Assembly: GCF_008831285.2 (NCBI RefSeq)
Contig: NC_045144.1
Span: 17,871,716 to 17,935,715, forward strand
Direction of reading: 5' to 3'
Length of the DNA stretch: 64,000 bases
Source of the DNA: Nymphaea colorata
Taxonomy: Eukaryota; Streptophyta; Magnoliopsida; Nymphaeales; Nymphaeaceae
The position numbers and the translations under genes are program-made. The notes beneath the pieces are model-generated. The model saw nothing but the letters and a program-made list of their open reading frames with translations. It was not told the origin of the DNA and searched no databases. This document shows positions 1 to 11,599 of this stretch, one piece after another (the stretch's first letter is position 1; each line of letters begins with the position of its first letter).

Positions 1-3000
1 TTTTTTCATTTTTTCATGTTTTTTAATAGCCAATAGTTTTTTTTTCATTTTTCAATTGGCATTTGTTGCAAATATACTTATTTTTTGATGTTTGTGTTAT
101 TAGTTTGTCACTTATTTTACTTTTCTTTATTTTTAGTTTCTTTTTTGTTTAAAAAATATTATATTTATTTCATTTTTTTCAATTCAACTTATTATATTTG
201 AAAAAAACCTCGCTGTTCCAAATTATTTTTTTGTAACTATTGTCAAATCTTAAATGGTTAGATTAAGTCGATCCTATGTCACATCAGGCGTCGGTTTTCT
301 CTATATTCTCTGCCGGCGAAGGTTCTCCCTCTCTCTATGGTTTCATCGGAATCTCAGTAGCAGAATATCATGTCAAGCCAGGCAGCCAGCGCCAATTAAG
401 CTTCCAAGTTCCACTACAAAATGGAAACCAATATTTACAACACTCGTAGAAGGTAAAAACGACATACTTTCTACTAAAATCTAGCCCTCTGGTAACTCAA
501 GCTAAGGTCAGGTCACCTCAGTGTCTCCCAAACGGGAAATGCCATCGTAAAATCATTTGCTTACTTGTCGGTGTAATATTATTCACACATTTACAAAAGA
601 CTGACAAGGTCATGAATGCGGTTAGTTTTATGGGCATCAATTTCTGAAACCTTAGTAGCCACACATGCAAATGTGTGGGATAAAATGTCAGGTCAAATTC
701 CGATACTCTACACCATACACCAGTATATATTGTAAGAAAGCACTTCAAGACTCCACATCGAAGCATATATATATATATATATATATATATCAGTTGACAT
801 GCATCATATCGACCTCTTGCAATATGTTCCATGCAGCTCTACATACGTAGTATGTTGTATTTATATAGTAATGTGTATATAGTCGGGTATGTCGTATTGA
901 TGAACAAACCGATAAGACATTGATACCTTTATTTACGATACCCTTATGCACAGCCAATTCCTATACTAAATTCCACCGATTAAAATCTCAACTATGGATA
1001 CCAAGGGGGTTTTGGCCGGGACAGGGATCAGTAGGTGGTCGGTTTTTGTTTCGAATTTCTATGGCATTAATCATTTGTACCGTAAATAAGACCATTGACA
1101 TGTAAGATGAAGCACGACAAGGGTGACACCTCGAAGCACTGAAAGTAGGCCTTGTACCTGAGGATAAAGAGTTGGGTAGCGCCACTTTTTTGTACAAAAA
1201 ATGACATGACCAGGCACCTTGGATAGATAGGAAATGACTGTATACTAGGATATGACCAGTCATTTCTAATTGATAATAGGGAGGTCGTTTGACAATAGTA
1301 ACACACTATTACTGTCGCAAAAAGGGTTATGATAAAAACACTGAAACAAGTATTCTATGAATTTGATTCATTGATACAGGTTCATGGGACAGTAACAGTC
1401 TGCCACTATTTCCAAACAACTTCTAAAGCGTGAAAAGTTCATCCTCTGCAATACCAAGAGCAACAAACTGCTTAGACTCTAAGCAGAAAACAAAAGAACA
1501 CCCAACCTATTGCCATGTCCAATTCTAAATCTATGGCCCTAAATAGTCTTGACTTGGAGACGTGGACATCAACATTCATAAATACCAACGCTGAGTCTGA
1601 AAAACATTGAAGGCCATCAGGTACAAGGATGCAAATGGACAGTATGCGATTCCATTTTAAATCCATTTAGTTGGATCTAGTAAAGAAATTTGAATCTGGT
1701 TATTGATAAACTTAGATTTTGGTTTTGCAGTCCCACAACCAAATTCAAATTCAAATTTGGTTTTGATTGAGATCTGATAAAGATTCAGTCTGAATGTCAA
1801 TTTTTATGCCAGGAGTTTAACAAATTGAGGCTGAAGAACCCTTGCTCGACCCGAATTTGAATTGTTTACATCCTCAATAAAATCTACACCCTATTTCCTC
1901 AACGATCTAAATCTGGGTTTTCCTCTTAACTTTGACAAAAGCAAAACCAAATCTCATCCAGATGAAGGTCTGACCTTTGTGTTTAGGATATTCTCACCGT
2001 CTGGTGAATTCTTTATTAGAAACTGGAAGGAATTAAACTGAACTTTCATTACCAATAGTCCGACTTGCTAGTTGCTACCCAACTAGAGTTGTCTAGGAAA
2101 AACCAGTCAGATCAATTAGTGCTGACTAAGAAAGCAACCAATCCCATATGCAGAACTTGGCATGCTCAATGTTTAGGATGTAAACAGTTCAGATTCAGGT
2201 CAAACATGGCCACCACATCCCAATTGGGTTCGATTTCAGTTTGAATGCATAAAATGGTAAGAAAGTCTGGCAAATGCTTGTCAAACTTGGACTGATGTAC
2301 AAAAACTCCAGCAATTACATGACACATGTCCTGCCCAGGAAGAGCTTCAAGTTGAAGGAGATCAAAAAAAGCAAAAGCTAGATAAGCAGATCTTGGCATA
2401 AACTGTTATTAAACTTGAGCCTTTTAAGTAGAACATGGTTGTCTTTCCTAGGTAGGAAATAGATGAAAACGAAAAAACCAGGGTTCACCGAGGCAATTGC
2501 CTCTATGCCCTTGCGTTATCCTTTTATGGCATGGCAAATTGGAGATCACCCAGGGCTTTCCCACTCAACCCTTTGATTTGGGGCGTTGAATTAAACATAG
2601 CAGAGGGATCAGAGATACTTTATTGAGAGTTTTTGCAACATAGTGGAATCGTTCATTATGACATAAATAAACAAGGTTATGGTCTTACTCAAGTCCTCTT
2701 ACGAAACTTGTCATTGCATTACCTATATACTTCACATGTTTTTTTAGCCATTCACATGGTATTGTAGTCATGGATAAGAACCTACAATGCCCTTCTTGTT
2801 AATCCATTACTCCAACATCTACAGAGCCCCAATGGACATAACATAACTGGTCACATTGATAAGCCGATAAAAATACTATCATCAGTTTGATTCACGTTGA
2901 CACTGCACTTTTAGAGTGTAAATGGTAAATATACAACACTCTAATTAACAGGTACTCTACTCCAATGAGAAAATGGTGGCGCTTTGAAAGATTTCACACA

Positions 3001-3170
3001 AGCCTTACTAGCATACTCACCTATGTAAAAAACTGAAAACTCCGACTACAGAACCACATCTCCAGTACAGCCGTCACTTCAAGAAATAAACAAGTAAAAG
3101 AAAAGAAAGAAGACAAAACCACATTTAGGTCCAAGTGCTACATAACGTTTCTCAACAGCAGTATAGCTAC
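1..3170. other. Gene-free AT-rich stretch
   Basis: I see no coding exon here on either strand. The first 250 bases are T-rich low-complexity DNA. A (TA)13 microsatellite lies at about 765-790. Between about 1640 and 2240 the text is rich in degenerate 'aattcaaattcaaattt' and 'cccgaatttgaatt' phrases, like the diffuse GGATTCGGATT-type repeats that recur at 44.7-48.3 kb. Short open frames in this stretch show no recognisable protein. Confidence 0.6.
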
Positions 3171-3180
3171 CATGTTGAGG

Positions 3181-3330
3181 AGACAAATGGATGAGCTTAG
3201 AGATCTCCAGAAAAGATAATGAAAAGAACCAGAATCTGAAGCTTAAGAATATCAGAGACAAATGGATGAGCTTAGAGATCTCCAGAAAAGAAAATGAAAA
3301 GAACCAGAATCTGAAGCTTAAGAATATCAG
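3181..3330 (+). repeat. Two-copy 75-bp tandem repeat, possibly a coding fragment
   Basis: A 75-base unit starting agacaaatggatgagctta occurs at 3181-3255 and again at 3256-3330 with very few differences. Because 75 is a multiple of three, the frame starting at 3191 stays open across both copies and runs on to 3391. It gives two 25-residue repeats built on LEISRK(D/E)NEKNQNLKLKNI, followed by SGQLRKEISMQQHQLSQKP. The composition is strongly coiled-coil-like and the two repeats differ by a conservative Asp/Glu change. No splice-consistent neighbouring exon was recognised, so this could be an orphan exon, a gene relic or a plain duplication. Confidence 0.6.
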
Positions 3331-3552
3331 CGGCCAACTTCGAAAAGAAATTTCCATGCAACAACACCAGCTTTCCCAGAAACCAGTTTAGATGGAAGGG
3401 TTTCCAGTCACTCGTTACATCAGCATGGCTAAGGCTGCAAAATGTAAGGTAGGCATCCATGACCTAGATCCACTTGAACGTCAGAAAGGTACTTTACATT
3501 TTTATTGTTCTGAAGGTATAACATAAAATCATCCTCTTATATGATGGCAGTC

Positions 3553-6139
3553 TCAGACAACAAATCGGTAGGTCACGTATCTTCCAGCTGTTTCACTGGG
3601 TCGGATAATCTTCACAACCTGCCCACGCTTTAGCCCAAAGTAACGTGCTATTGGGTCCGTAATTTGTATCCGAGGAAGCTGAAATAATTGACAAGCAAAA
3701 GGGTTTATTAGACACAAAACAAACGGTATTGTCATCAGAGCTAAAAAAGGTATTAAGCACAACAGGCTTCATGCTGTATCAATATAAGCCAGTAGGTCCG
3801 AAACATGATCTATTGCTGAATTTGATTTTAGTGTATAGTAAGGATCCATACAAATAGCTTGTGGAAATTCTCATTACATATGAAGACAAATGAAAGTCTA
3901 AAGTAGCAACATACGCTCCTATTCAAGACAACACACTTGCAAGTTGCAACCATCCAATGCGGCCTCCAGCAGCCACTTAGTAGCAACCAGTTAGTATACA
4001 GTCACACTTGTTAGTAGCATCATATTCAGTCGTGTACATGTTCAGCAGTGTCCAACGTGAGTGCGATTATTGAGGTTGGAAAGAAAAGGCATAGAAAGCA
4101 ATTCAGGGAAGGACAAAAAAAACCAGAAATCCTAGCCAATGGACAGTCATGTTGTCAGGGTAAAAAAGGAAAGAAAATAACGCTGCTTCAAAGGTTTCAC
4201 ATTTCCTTAACCCAAATGAAAAGTTTTCATGCAGAAGGTTTAAATACATCAATGCATACATAGATACTTATATACCATACACACACGTGTGAGTCTGTGT
4301 GTGTACATATGGCTGAGAAAGAACTTGAAGGAAAAATGTATAATTATGGGGAATCTGAGAACCGCATATTTCACACACATTACATGTTTTAAGACGATCA
4401 TCTTACTGATCTTCATATGTTTACTGTAGTAACAAGCAGTCTTCCGAAATTTCATCTTAACTACAACATTCGACCAACTTCTGGAATAAACAAGGAAACA
4501 CCTTGTTTATCTCCACATTCTGCATGCGAATACTGTTTGATCTAGTTCAATAGAATAACATTGTTGGGAAGAAAATGTTCTCACCTCTCTGCAATGCAAT
4601 ATTTAGTTAGATACTATAGAGCCTTCAACACTTCTTTTAGTGGTTAAGCATCAAAATTGCCTTAACTTTGAACCTAATTGCCTGAAGGATGTAAAAACTA
4701 ATATACACTAAGGGCTTTGAAGTACAAAGGCAATGAAATGCACCATATGCATCACTAGCTGTGCATGCACATGCTAGAAACACGAAATTCACATATAAAT
4801 CAGCCTAGAGAAGCAATAAGTCTACCTAATATCTACGAATATCTAATGCTTCTTGAATGCCTAAAAGATCCCTCAGCCAACTACTAACTTCATGGGGCCA
4901 AGAAACAAATAATTTTAATACACCATGAACCAATAAAACAGATTAAAAAGAATCAAATACCTGTGTCTCTTTGAGAGTGTATCTCTCGAGCAATGTCTTC
5001 TTTTCTTCAGGTGTAAGTAGTTGGTGCTCAGGCACAAGAACATGCTCCTTAATGTTGACAAGCAGCTCAGCATCCTGAAATGAAAAAAAAAAAAAAGATT
5101 GAGAGAGTAATTTCCCATAGCAAGTGAGCGTCTCATACAGTATTCACTATTCACAATAATTCATTAAGAACCCACAGAATCACATGCCTAAATACCTTTT
5201 TTCCCCTAAACCATTTTGACCGTATATAAAATCAGTACACACATGTTTTTTCATCTTTTGGTCCTATTACAAGCAACTAAATAGACAGTCCCATTGTCAT
5301 GAATAGGTCAAGGTTATTTTACAGCATCAATTCCTCAAAAAGTCAAAGCTCAGACTGAAGGAAGGAAAAAATGTGCATCAAACAAAAGCTCTTGGAAAAT
5401 TATATATCTTTATAATATGAAAGGGCACCTTCGGTATTTCAAAAAGTAACCATACCAAATCAGATGTGTAAGTTTAAAAAATGGAAATCCATGAGGCATC
5501 AACATTATGATGAACCATAAAAGAATTTTGAGATGCACATACAACAAAGCCAATTACACGACCCAAAGAAGTAATATGTGAATCTATAAGAAAATGATGC
5601 ATATGGAGCAAAGTTCAATGAACACACTTGAAAAACCTCCAAATGAAACTTGACTGAGATCTCCTGGAGACACTGCCTTGCAAATGGTGTTAAGTTTTGC
5701 TGAACAACAAGTATAGCTCGGAATACATTCTCTGACTTCATACGCTCGGTATAAGTCTTTATTGTCTTCACACCTACTTTGGCCTCCTCAGGGAAGAAAA
5801 CAAAAATCTGAAACCAGAATTTCATCAAAAAGAGAAGTCAATGTCACCAACAAAATAATGTCGAACAAGGAATCTATTCGAAGGGCCAAACCAATTGAAT
5901 TTTGGCTCTCCATCCCTTTCCTATGGCTAGGACCTTATTACCCGTTCATTAGGGTCATTCCGTTTGTACTTGCTGATAATGAGGTCTTCCCTCTTAGCCT
6001 CTTCACCATACTTGTGGATGAACTCAGTTTTTGACATCTTGATCTCACCATCTCCCACCACATAGCCTCGGTCTCGAAGCATATGCATTATGGTCCGTCG
6101 AATTCTGAAGAGCCTGTTTGTTTGTTCATCTATTGACAT
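3553..6139 (-). CDS. NRPB5: DNA-directed RNA polymerase subunit RPB5 (RPABC1)
   Basis: This is the small subunit shared by nuclear RNA polymerases, forming part of the lower jaw near incoming DNA. Coding exons on the minus strand are 5942-6139, 5628-5807, 4961-5074 and 3553-3678, all with GT/AG junctions in phase 0. They join to 205 aa, the usual length of canonical plant NRPB5. The N-terminal part (exons 1-2) contains KRNDPNER, then [15 protein letters not shown] and the conserved [18 protein letters not shown]. The C-terminal assembly domain includes [33 protein letters not shown] and the ending [16 protein letters not shown]. It resembles the Pol I/II/III/IV form rather than the longer Pol V-specific NRPE5. 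A plausible acceptor (TTCAG) about 40 bases upstream of the ATG suggests a 5'UTR intron. Confidence 0.97.
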
Positions 6140-6643
6140 TTTTTCTCCTCCTTGTTACTTCCCTTGCACTTGCTTCTGAACTAGTAAAGGCCAAAAGGAG
6201 AGTCCCTTCTGCATACACAAACCACACACACACAGATGAGCACAGGCCACAGGGCCATTCAATCAGCTAAATTAACTGAGCTTGAGGCATCCATACTTTG
6301 ATCATATATCTCTAACACAACTTATCACCTATGCCACACAAGAGCTGGGTGCAGGTACGGGTGTGAGTGTGGGTGCAAGCTGCAGCATTTTTCAAAAAAA
6401 ACATGGGTGTGGGTGCAACGACAATGAGCATATAATATGTAGACAATAAAAATAGCAACTATCAAGCTATGATTTTATCAATGATTCAATGGAGAAAAAG
6501 CAATTTGTTTGTTGACATGCCAGCACCTGAGCCATGTCGACTCAGGTGTGGCAACTTTTTTGAAGAGTCGGTGTTACTTAGGTTATCTCAGTATACGTCA
6601 CATGGATACACATGCCCAAATGTGTGCACACTCACACGAACAT

Positions 6644-6681
<38 letters not shown>

Positions 6682-8418
6682 CCCTCTCTCTCACTTAATC
6701 AGCTGAAGCAATTGAGGCATCCAAGCTTTGATCGCATGTGATAAGTTGGCCTAGTGCTCCAAATAAGAAAGTGAAGGTAAGCAGGCTTCCAAATCTACAA
6801 ATAAAAAAACTATAACTCTAGATGTAGATTTTGCGAACAAAAAACTTCAGCAAGCTATGCCACTACATAATATTACATGATGTATTCCAATTGTACTGTT
6901 ATCTACTGAACAAGCCTATAGGATCACAAATAACAGAAAACATCTTATTCAAGCCCGGCTTTAACAAAATCTGTATTGCACTATGAATAAGCTCCTTGTA
7001 GCATGCAAAACTTACCAAATTTCCCAAGCCACACTTACATGCAAAATTGGATCATGAATTCAAAGTTCCTGCTTGTCTAGTAGTCAACCAGGAATAATTC
7101 GTGTTCTATGTAACCTGAACATCACCTAATATGCAACAAGTGAAGATATCACTCTTTTACCAGAAGGTTGCATCATTTGACCCTCCCAAATTCTGATATT
7201 CATATACCAGAATCCAAGTCTAAGCAAATCCTAGAAGCATAATCTGACTCCCACTGGAGTGGACAAGACCCCATCTAAAAACAGCCCCGGAAGCTTTGCA
7301 TCTTATGTTAACCAGAAAATAGTGGATGCAAGGATTGGGGTCATGCATTCCACAAATGCACAAACACTTGATCTGCAACCATTACATGGACCGTGTTTGA
7401 TTCCTTGAACTTGGATATATGAAGAAATTTAACCAGTACAAGGTTATGATACACCAACCAAGACAATTACAGCCTGGTCCTAGACTTGAAATGGGTCACA
7501 GGTGCCATGAGAATCAAAGTGACGTTCCCTAATTGCATCTAAAAGTCAAAAAAGTGAAATAAAATTCCCCACTTGATTACCTATTTATTGTCAAGTTGTT
7601 CAAAAAAATTGAGTTTTACATTTTATGAATATGGTTACAAATGGCCTTTTCAATACATGGATCTTAATCTCAGCATGGTTTATGTAGTTAAGAGCGCTAA
7701 AGGGGTACTAACTTAATTGAGAAGATCATGAGGTAAGGCATAAGCCTCCAGTAAGCTTCAGGAACAAATTGGTGAAACATATAATATCCATAAAAATAAT
7801 TAAATAACTGAAAAAAAATCTAAAAATAACAAGTATATAAGAAAACAACAATATAAAAAACACATTTACCTTGTGTTAAGCATCTTTCATATACACAAGC
7901 TGTGCAAACCACAATCAAGTTATATTCACAATGCACAATAAAACAGCAGGACTTGCAACACATGGAAATATCAAACTTTAAGCTGGTCAACTCAAGTTCA
8001 ACTGTGGAGAAGATGTCTGCCATGCATGTCAGTTGAAAGTTTTAAAAATTTCAGGATAATTTATTTTGAAGTTTTACATTATTGGACCAAAAAAAACCAT
8101 ACAAGCTAAACCAACATGGCCAGTTCTCCCAATTTAAGAGCTGTTCAACACTTAAAATATAGAGAAAGATAGAGAAGATTTTGGTGAAAAGACAACAGAC
8201 CAGGCCCTAAATTCCTAATATGAAGCAGCCACAAATTCATCCTTCAGAAATTCAACAAATAATATCTTAATATGAAACACACATAATTCAACATACTGCA
8301 GTCAACAATTCAACAACATATCAAACATTTTAAGCCAAAAAAAAAAAGAATCTGCTGTTAGAGAGAGAGAGTCTGCCCGTTTGCAGCTGCCATTACAGAA
8401 TAGATATTTCCTGCTTGA

Positions 8419-8453
<35 letters not shown>

Positions 8454-9390
8454 GACAGAGAGAGAGAGAGCGTCTCCGTCCATTTTAGAGAGTGAGAAGC
8501 AAGAGCGAGAGGGTATGAGGCGTTACACACAGAGAGAGAGAGGACGGCGGCTGCCAACCGCGCCTTGCTGGCCGGGTCCTCGTTTGCAGCACATAAATAA
8601 GGATAAAGATAGAGATCAAGCGTGAGCCCAGAAGATTTGGGCATGAAAGGGAGGGCCGCGGGCGACCCTTCGTCGTCGGGCAGTGAGTAATTCATTTTAT
8701 TTGGGTTCTAATGGGGAAGCCGTTTGTGAGGGAGTTAAAAAAACCCGAGCCATAGGGTCGCAGACATAAAAGGTGCGGAAAAAATATAAACCAGAGATAC
8801 TACTTTTGAATGTTCGGTTTCATACCTGAATAGACGGTAAAGAGATGATAATAGAAGTGACAAAAAGGGGAATCGTGAGAGCGATACCTGAGTAAAGGAG
8901 CAGCCAAGAGGGATAAACCCAAATTTCCTGTTGAAGATGGTGCCTGAAGGCCTGCAGTTGGTGACAACGGGTGGAGCTGCAGAAGAGAGAGTAAAGATAG
9001 ATGGGTTATCGAGAGAACGTGTGTGTGAGAGAGAGACCCAGAGAAAGAAAGAGAGACGCAGAGGGCTCGCCTTAGTGCTGCAAGCGGGCGACGTTGGTAG
9101 GGCTTGGGTATCTGTGGGTGCGTGAGAAAGAGAGAGCTAACAGGTGGAGCTGCAGAAGAGAGAAAATGAAATCGTGTGATTTTAAGAGGGCCATTGAGAG
9201 AGCGTGAGAGAAAGAGAGAGAGATAGAGCGGCAGAAGGCTCACCGGCGGGCGGCTGGAGGATCACGGCCGTCCAGCGGAGGAGAGACGGTCTCTGTGAGA
9301 GGGAGGGGACGGGGAAATGAGGGAGGGAGGAAAAGGCGGGGGGTTTTACGGACCCCCTTTTCCTTTTTCTTTTCTTAAACAAATGCCCGT
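6140..9390 (-). other. Probable RPB5 5'UTR with a long intron
   Basis: No coding exon is visible here. On the minus strand an acceptor-like TTCAG lies near 6177, just upstream of the RPB5 ATG. Two donor-like CAG|GTATC and CAG|GTATG sites lie near 8889 and 8827. A non-coding first exon of about 500 nt starting near 9390 and an intron of about 2.7 kb would explain the layout. The putative exon is rich in CT on the coding strand, typical of plant 5'UTRs. A (CT)16 tract at 6644-6676 and a (TA)/(TG)/(GA) composite at 8419-8471 lie in the supposed intron. This is inference from splice signals only. Confidence 0.35.
8967..9230. repeat. Local direct duplication in GA-rich leader
   Basis: The phrase ggtggagctgcagaagagag occurs at about 8971 and again at about 9143, each followed by a stretch with gagagaacgtg / gagagagcgtgagag. 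The two blocks look like a diverged tandem duplication with a spacing of about 172 bases. It lies inside the region proposed as the RPB5 leader. Confidence 0.5.
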
Positions 9391-9414
9391 ATGTAAACAA
9401 ATCGGACGGCACTC

Positions 9415-9425
9415 CTTTATATATA
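9415..9425 (-). promoter_or_regulatory. Candidate TATA box for RPB5
   Basis: On the minus strand the sequence reads TATATATAAAGGAG, a good TATA box match embedded at the end of a (TA)n tract. It lies about 25-30 bases upstream of the start of the proposed CT-rich leader. The microsatellite context makes the call weak. Confidence 0.35.
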
Positions 9426-9429
9426 TATA

Positions 9430-11590
9430 TATATATATGTATAGATATATATATATGAAAGCTGATAAAAAATAAACCGCTTCGTCAACCAAAAGAAAAA
9501 ATCTGTGTCCATTAAAATGTATTACGACCTAACTTTATAAATATGATTTTAAAAGTATATTAAGTTTGTTTTTATTTAAATGTTGTTTTTTTAATAATAC
9601 AAAATGAAGGACTCTTACAACACCAAAATTTTGACAGCAATTTTTTTTTTTTGCAAAAATGACATCAATTAAAATATGATGTACATTAAACTAGTATGTA
9701 TATTAGAATGATAATATTTTGTTTAAAACACGTTTGAACATGGATTTAAGATATCTGGTTTTTATCAATTATTCAAATGGTATAGTATCTACCAATTATA
9801 TATATATATATCATACTGCCCAATATATTCCATCAAGCGGTTGGGATTGGTGATTATATGAGTTATTAACCCGAAGAACAAACTTATGAGGTCCAAGTGT
9901 GGGCAATGGCCCACCTCTTAAACAAGTTGTAAAGTTCTCATGGTTTGCGTTTATATATGATATATTCAACCCACCAGATATTGTTGACATATAATCGGGA
10001 TTCATAAACGACACTCTAACTTTTCACCGCCATTTCCTCGACAAATTATCTTGCAATGGATGTTTTGTGCATTGAAATAATGATTCGTCGTGTACTAAAT
10101 CGATGAATTTTGCCTTTGTTTGCACATTTAAACACGCACACGATGCGTTTGATGCCGACAAATAAGGTTGCGAGGATAAGATGTTTCGGGTGGACCGATA
10201 TCCATACTATGAACACTCAATCAAACACACATTGATAAAATCAGGACATTGGCTAATGTCTAACAAACACTATGCATGGGTTTATTTCCCCTTTTTATAC
10301 ATCATTTGGTACATAAATGTAGGTAGGGGCTCTGTCACTAAGGTGTGGGGTGCGGGTGCAGGTGTCGGTGCAGCACATCTTATAAAATTTTAGGTGCGAT
10401 TGTGTAGCAAGAGTATTTATTAGTATTATTATTTAATTATTACAATATATTAACAATATCAAATTTGTTAAAAAAACTCAAAAATTAAATTGAGATGAAC
10501 GTGATGAGGTTTGGGTGCAAATTTGGTTCGGACCCACGTCGCATAGATGCAAGTGCGTTTTTTTTTTTCCGCCGCACCACGTCAGATCCCCTCCAGCAAG
10601 TATGTGGATTTCAGGCCCTCATCATGGATCTGGATGTTGAATCTCAGATCCACAGCTATTAATCCTTATTGGCTCTCTCATAAATTCATCAACCCCAACT
10701 GATTTCTCTCAAACCCCCAAACATGACCCGAGTCAAGTCCGAGTTCAGTCGGACTTGAACTTTGTTTGACTAATAAAACGTCGAGCTTGACTCAGCTTGA
10801 GCTCCATAATAGCTCGAGCTCGACTCAATTAAAGTTCGACTCAATAAACTTGTTTGAATATAATTAATATTCATGGTTAAATGTTGAACTCGAGCTCGAC
10901 TCGATTAAAGCTTTCACAAACTTGTTTGAAATGTTGAAACAGACCTCGACTCGATTAAAGCTTCACAAACTTGTTTGAATATATTTGATATTTATTGTTA
11001 TAGCTTAAACTCAAACTCGACCTCGTTAAACTCATTTGAATATATCAATTCATAGATTTGATATTTATTGTTATAGCTTAAACTCAAGGTGGACTCGGTA
11101 AACTCATTTGAATATATCAATTCGATTAAGATTAAGGTTTGAGTTCAGCTGGACAGTTACGAGTTACGTGTTAGCTCAAACTCAACTTGTTATGGCTTCA
11201 ATTCGACGAAAAGACATGTCGCTTTTATTGATATTTTAAGAAAAGACAGGTGTCTTACATGAACGCTTGTCTGCCCTTTTTTTTCTAAATATTTTATGAA
11301 TTCAAATCACCCACGCTACTGCTTTAAAATAGCTTACCATTTGGTATTTATTCTTCCCGCCCTTTTCACAGTCTGCATTTTGCGTGCAGCAGAGCGATGG
11401 CTGGGCTTCCCGTCGGCGCCCGATCGGCATCCCGGGCTGGGCGAAAGGTTTTCAGTGTTCCCGTTTCTGTTCATTTGTCGTGCATATTGTGAATTACATG
11501 TATGTTGATGGTGCCATTTCTGAGTTTTATTTGACTTCTTGATTACTCCGCATGCTATTCTTGACGTCCCTCGAGAAGAAAGAGGGACTT
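9430..11590. other. Intergenic region between RPB5 and SUVH4
   Basis: This AT-rich spacer lies between two divergently transcribed genes. It holds a (TA)n tract at 9418-9440 and another near 9800. Its second half is a GAGCTCGA-type dispersed repeat, listed separately. The last 250 bases before the SUVH4 start are less repetitive and probably contain its promoter and leader. No clear TATA box was picked. Confidence 0.5.
10733..11215. repeat. Dispersed GAGCTCGACTCGA-type repeat, copy 1
   Basis: The stretch is dominated by variants of gagctcgactcaattaaa, cttgtttgaatata and gagttacgtgttagctcaaa. The same ordered phrases (cgagttcagtc, actaat-aaa, ttgaatatatc, agttacgtgtta) occur at 45915-46265, and related text at 28905-29160 and 62432-62882. 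The core is nearly self-complementary, so the orientation is not certain. No open reading frame or clean termini were found. Confidence 0.65.
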
Positions 11591-11599
11591 GTACTTGCC

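Noticed and set aside
8800-9243. Long minus-strand open frame of 147 codons
   Set aside because: It is made of Ser/Leu-rich translation of CT repeats, matches no family I know, and fits better as the RPB5 leader.
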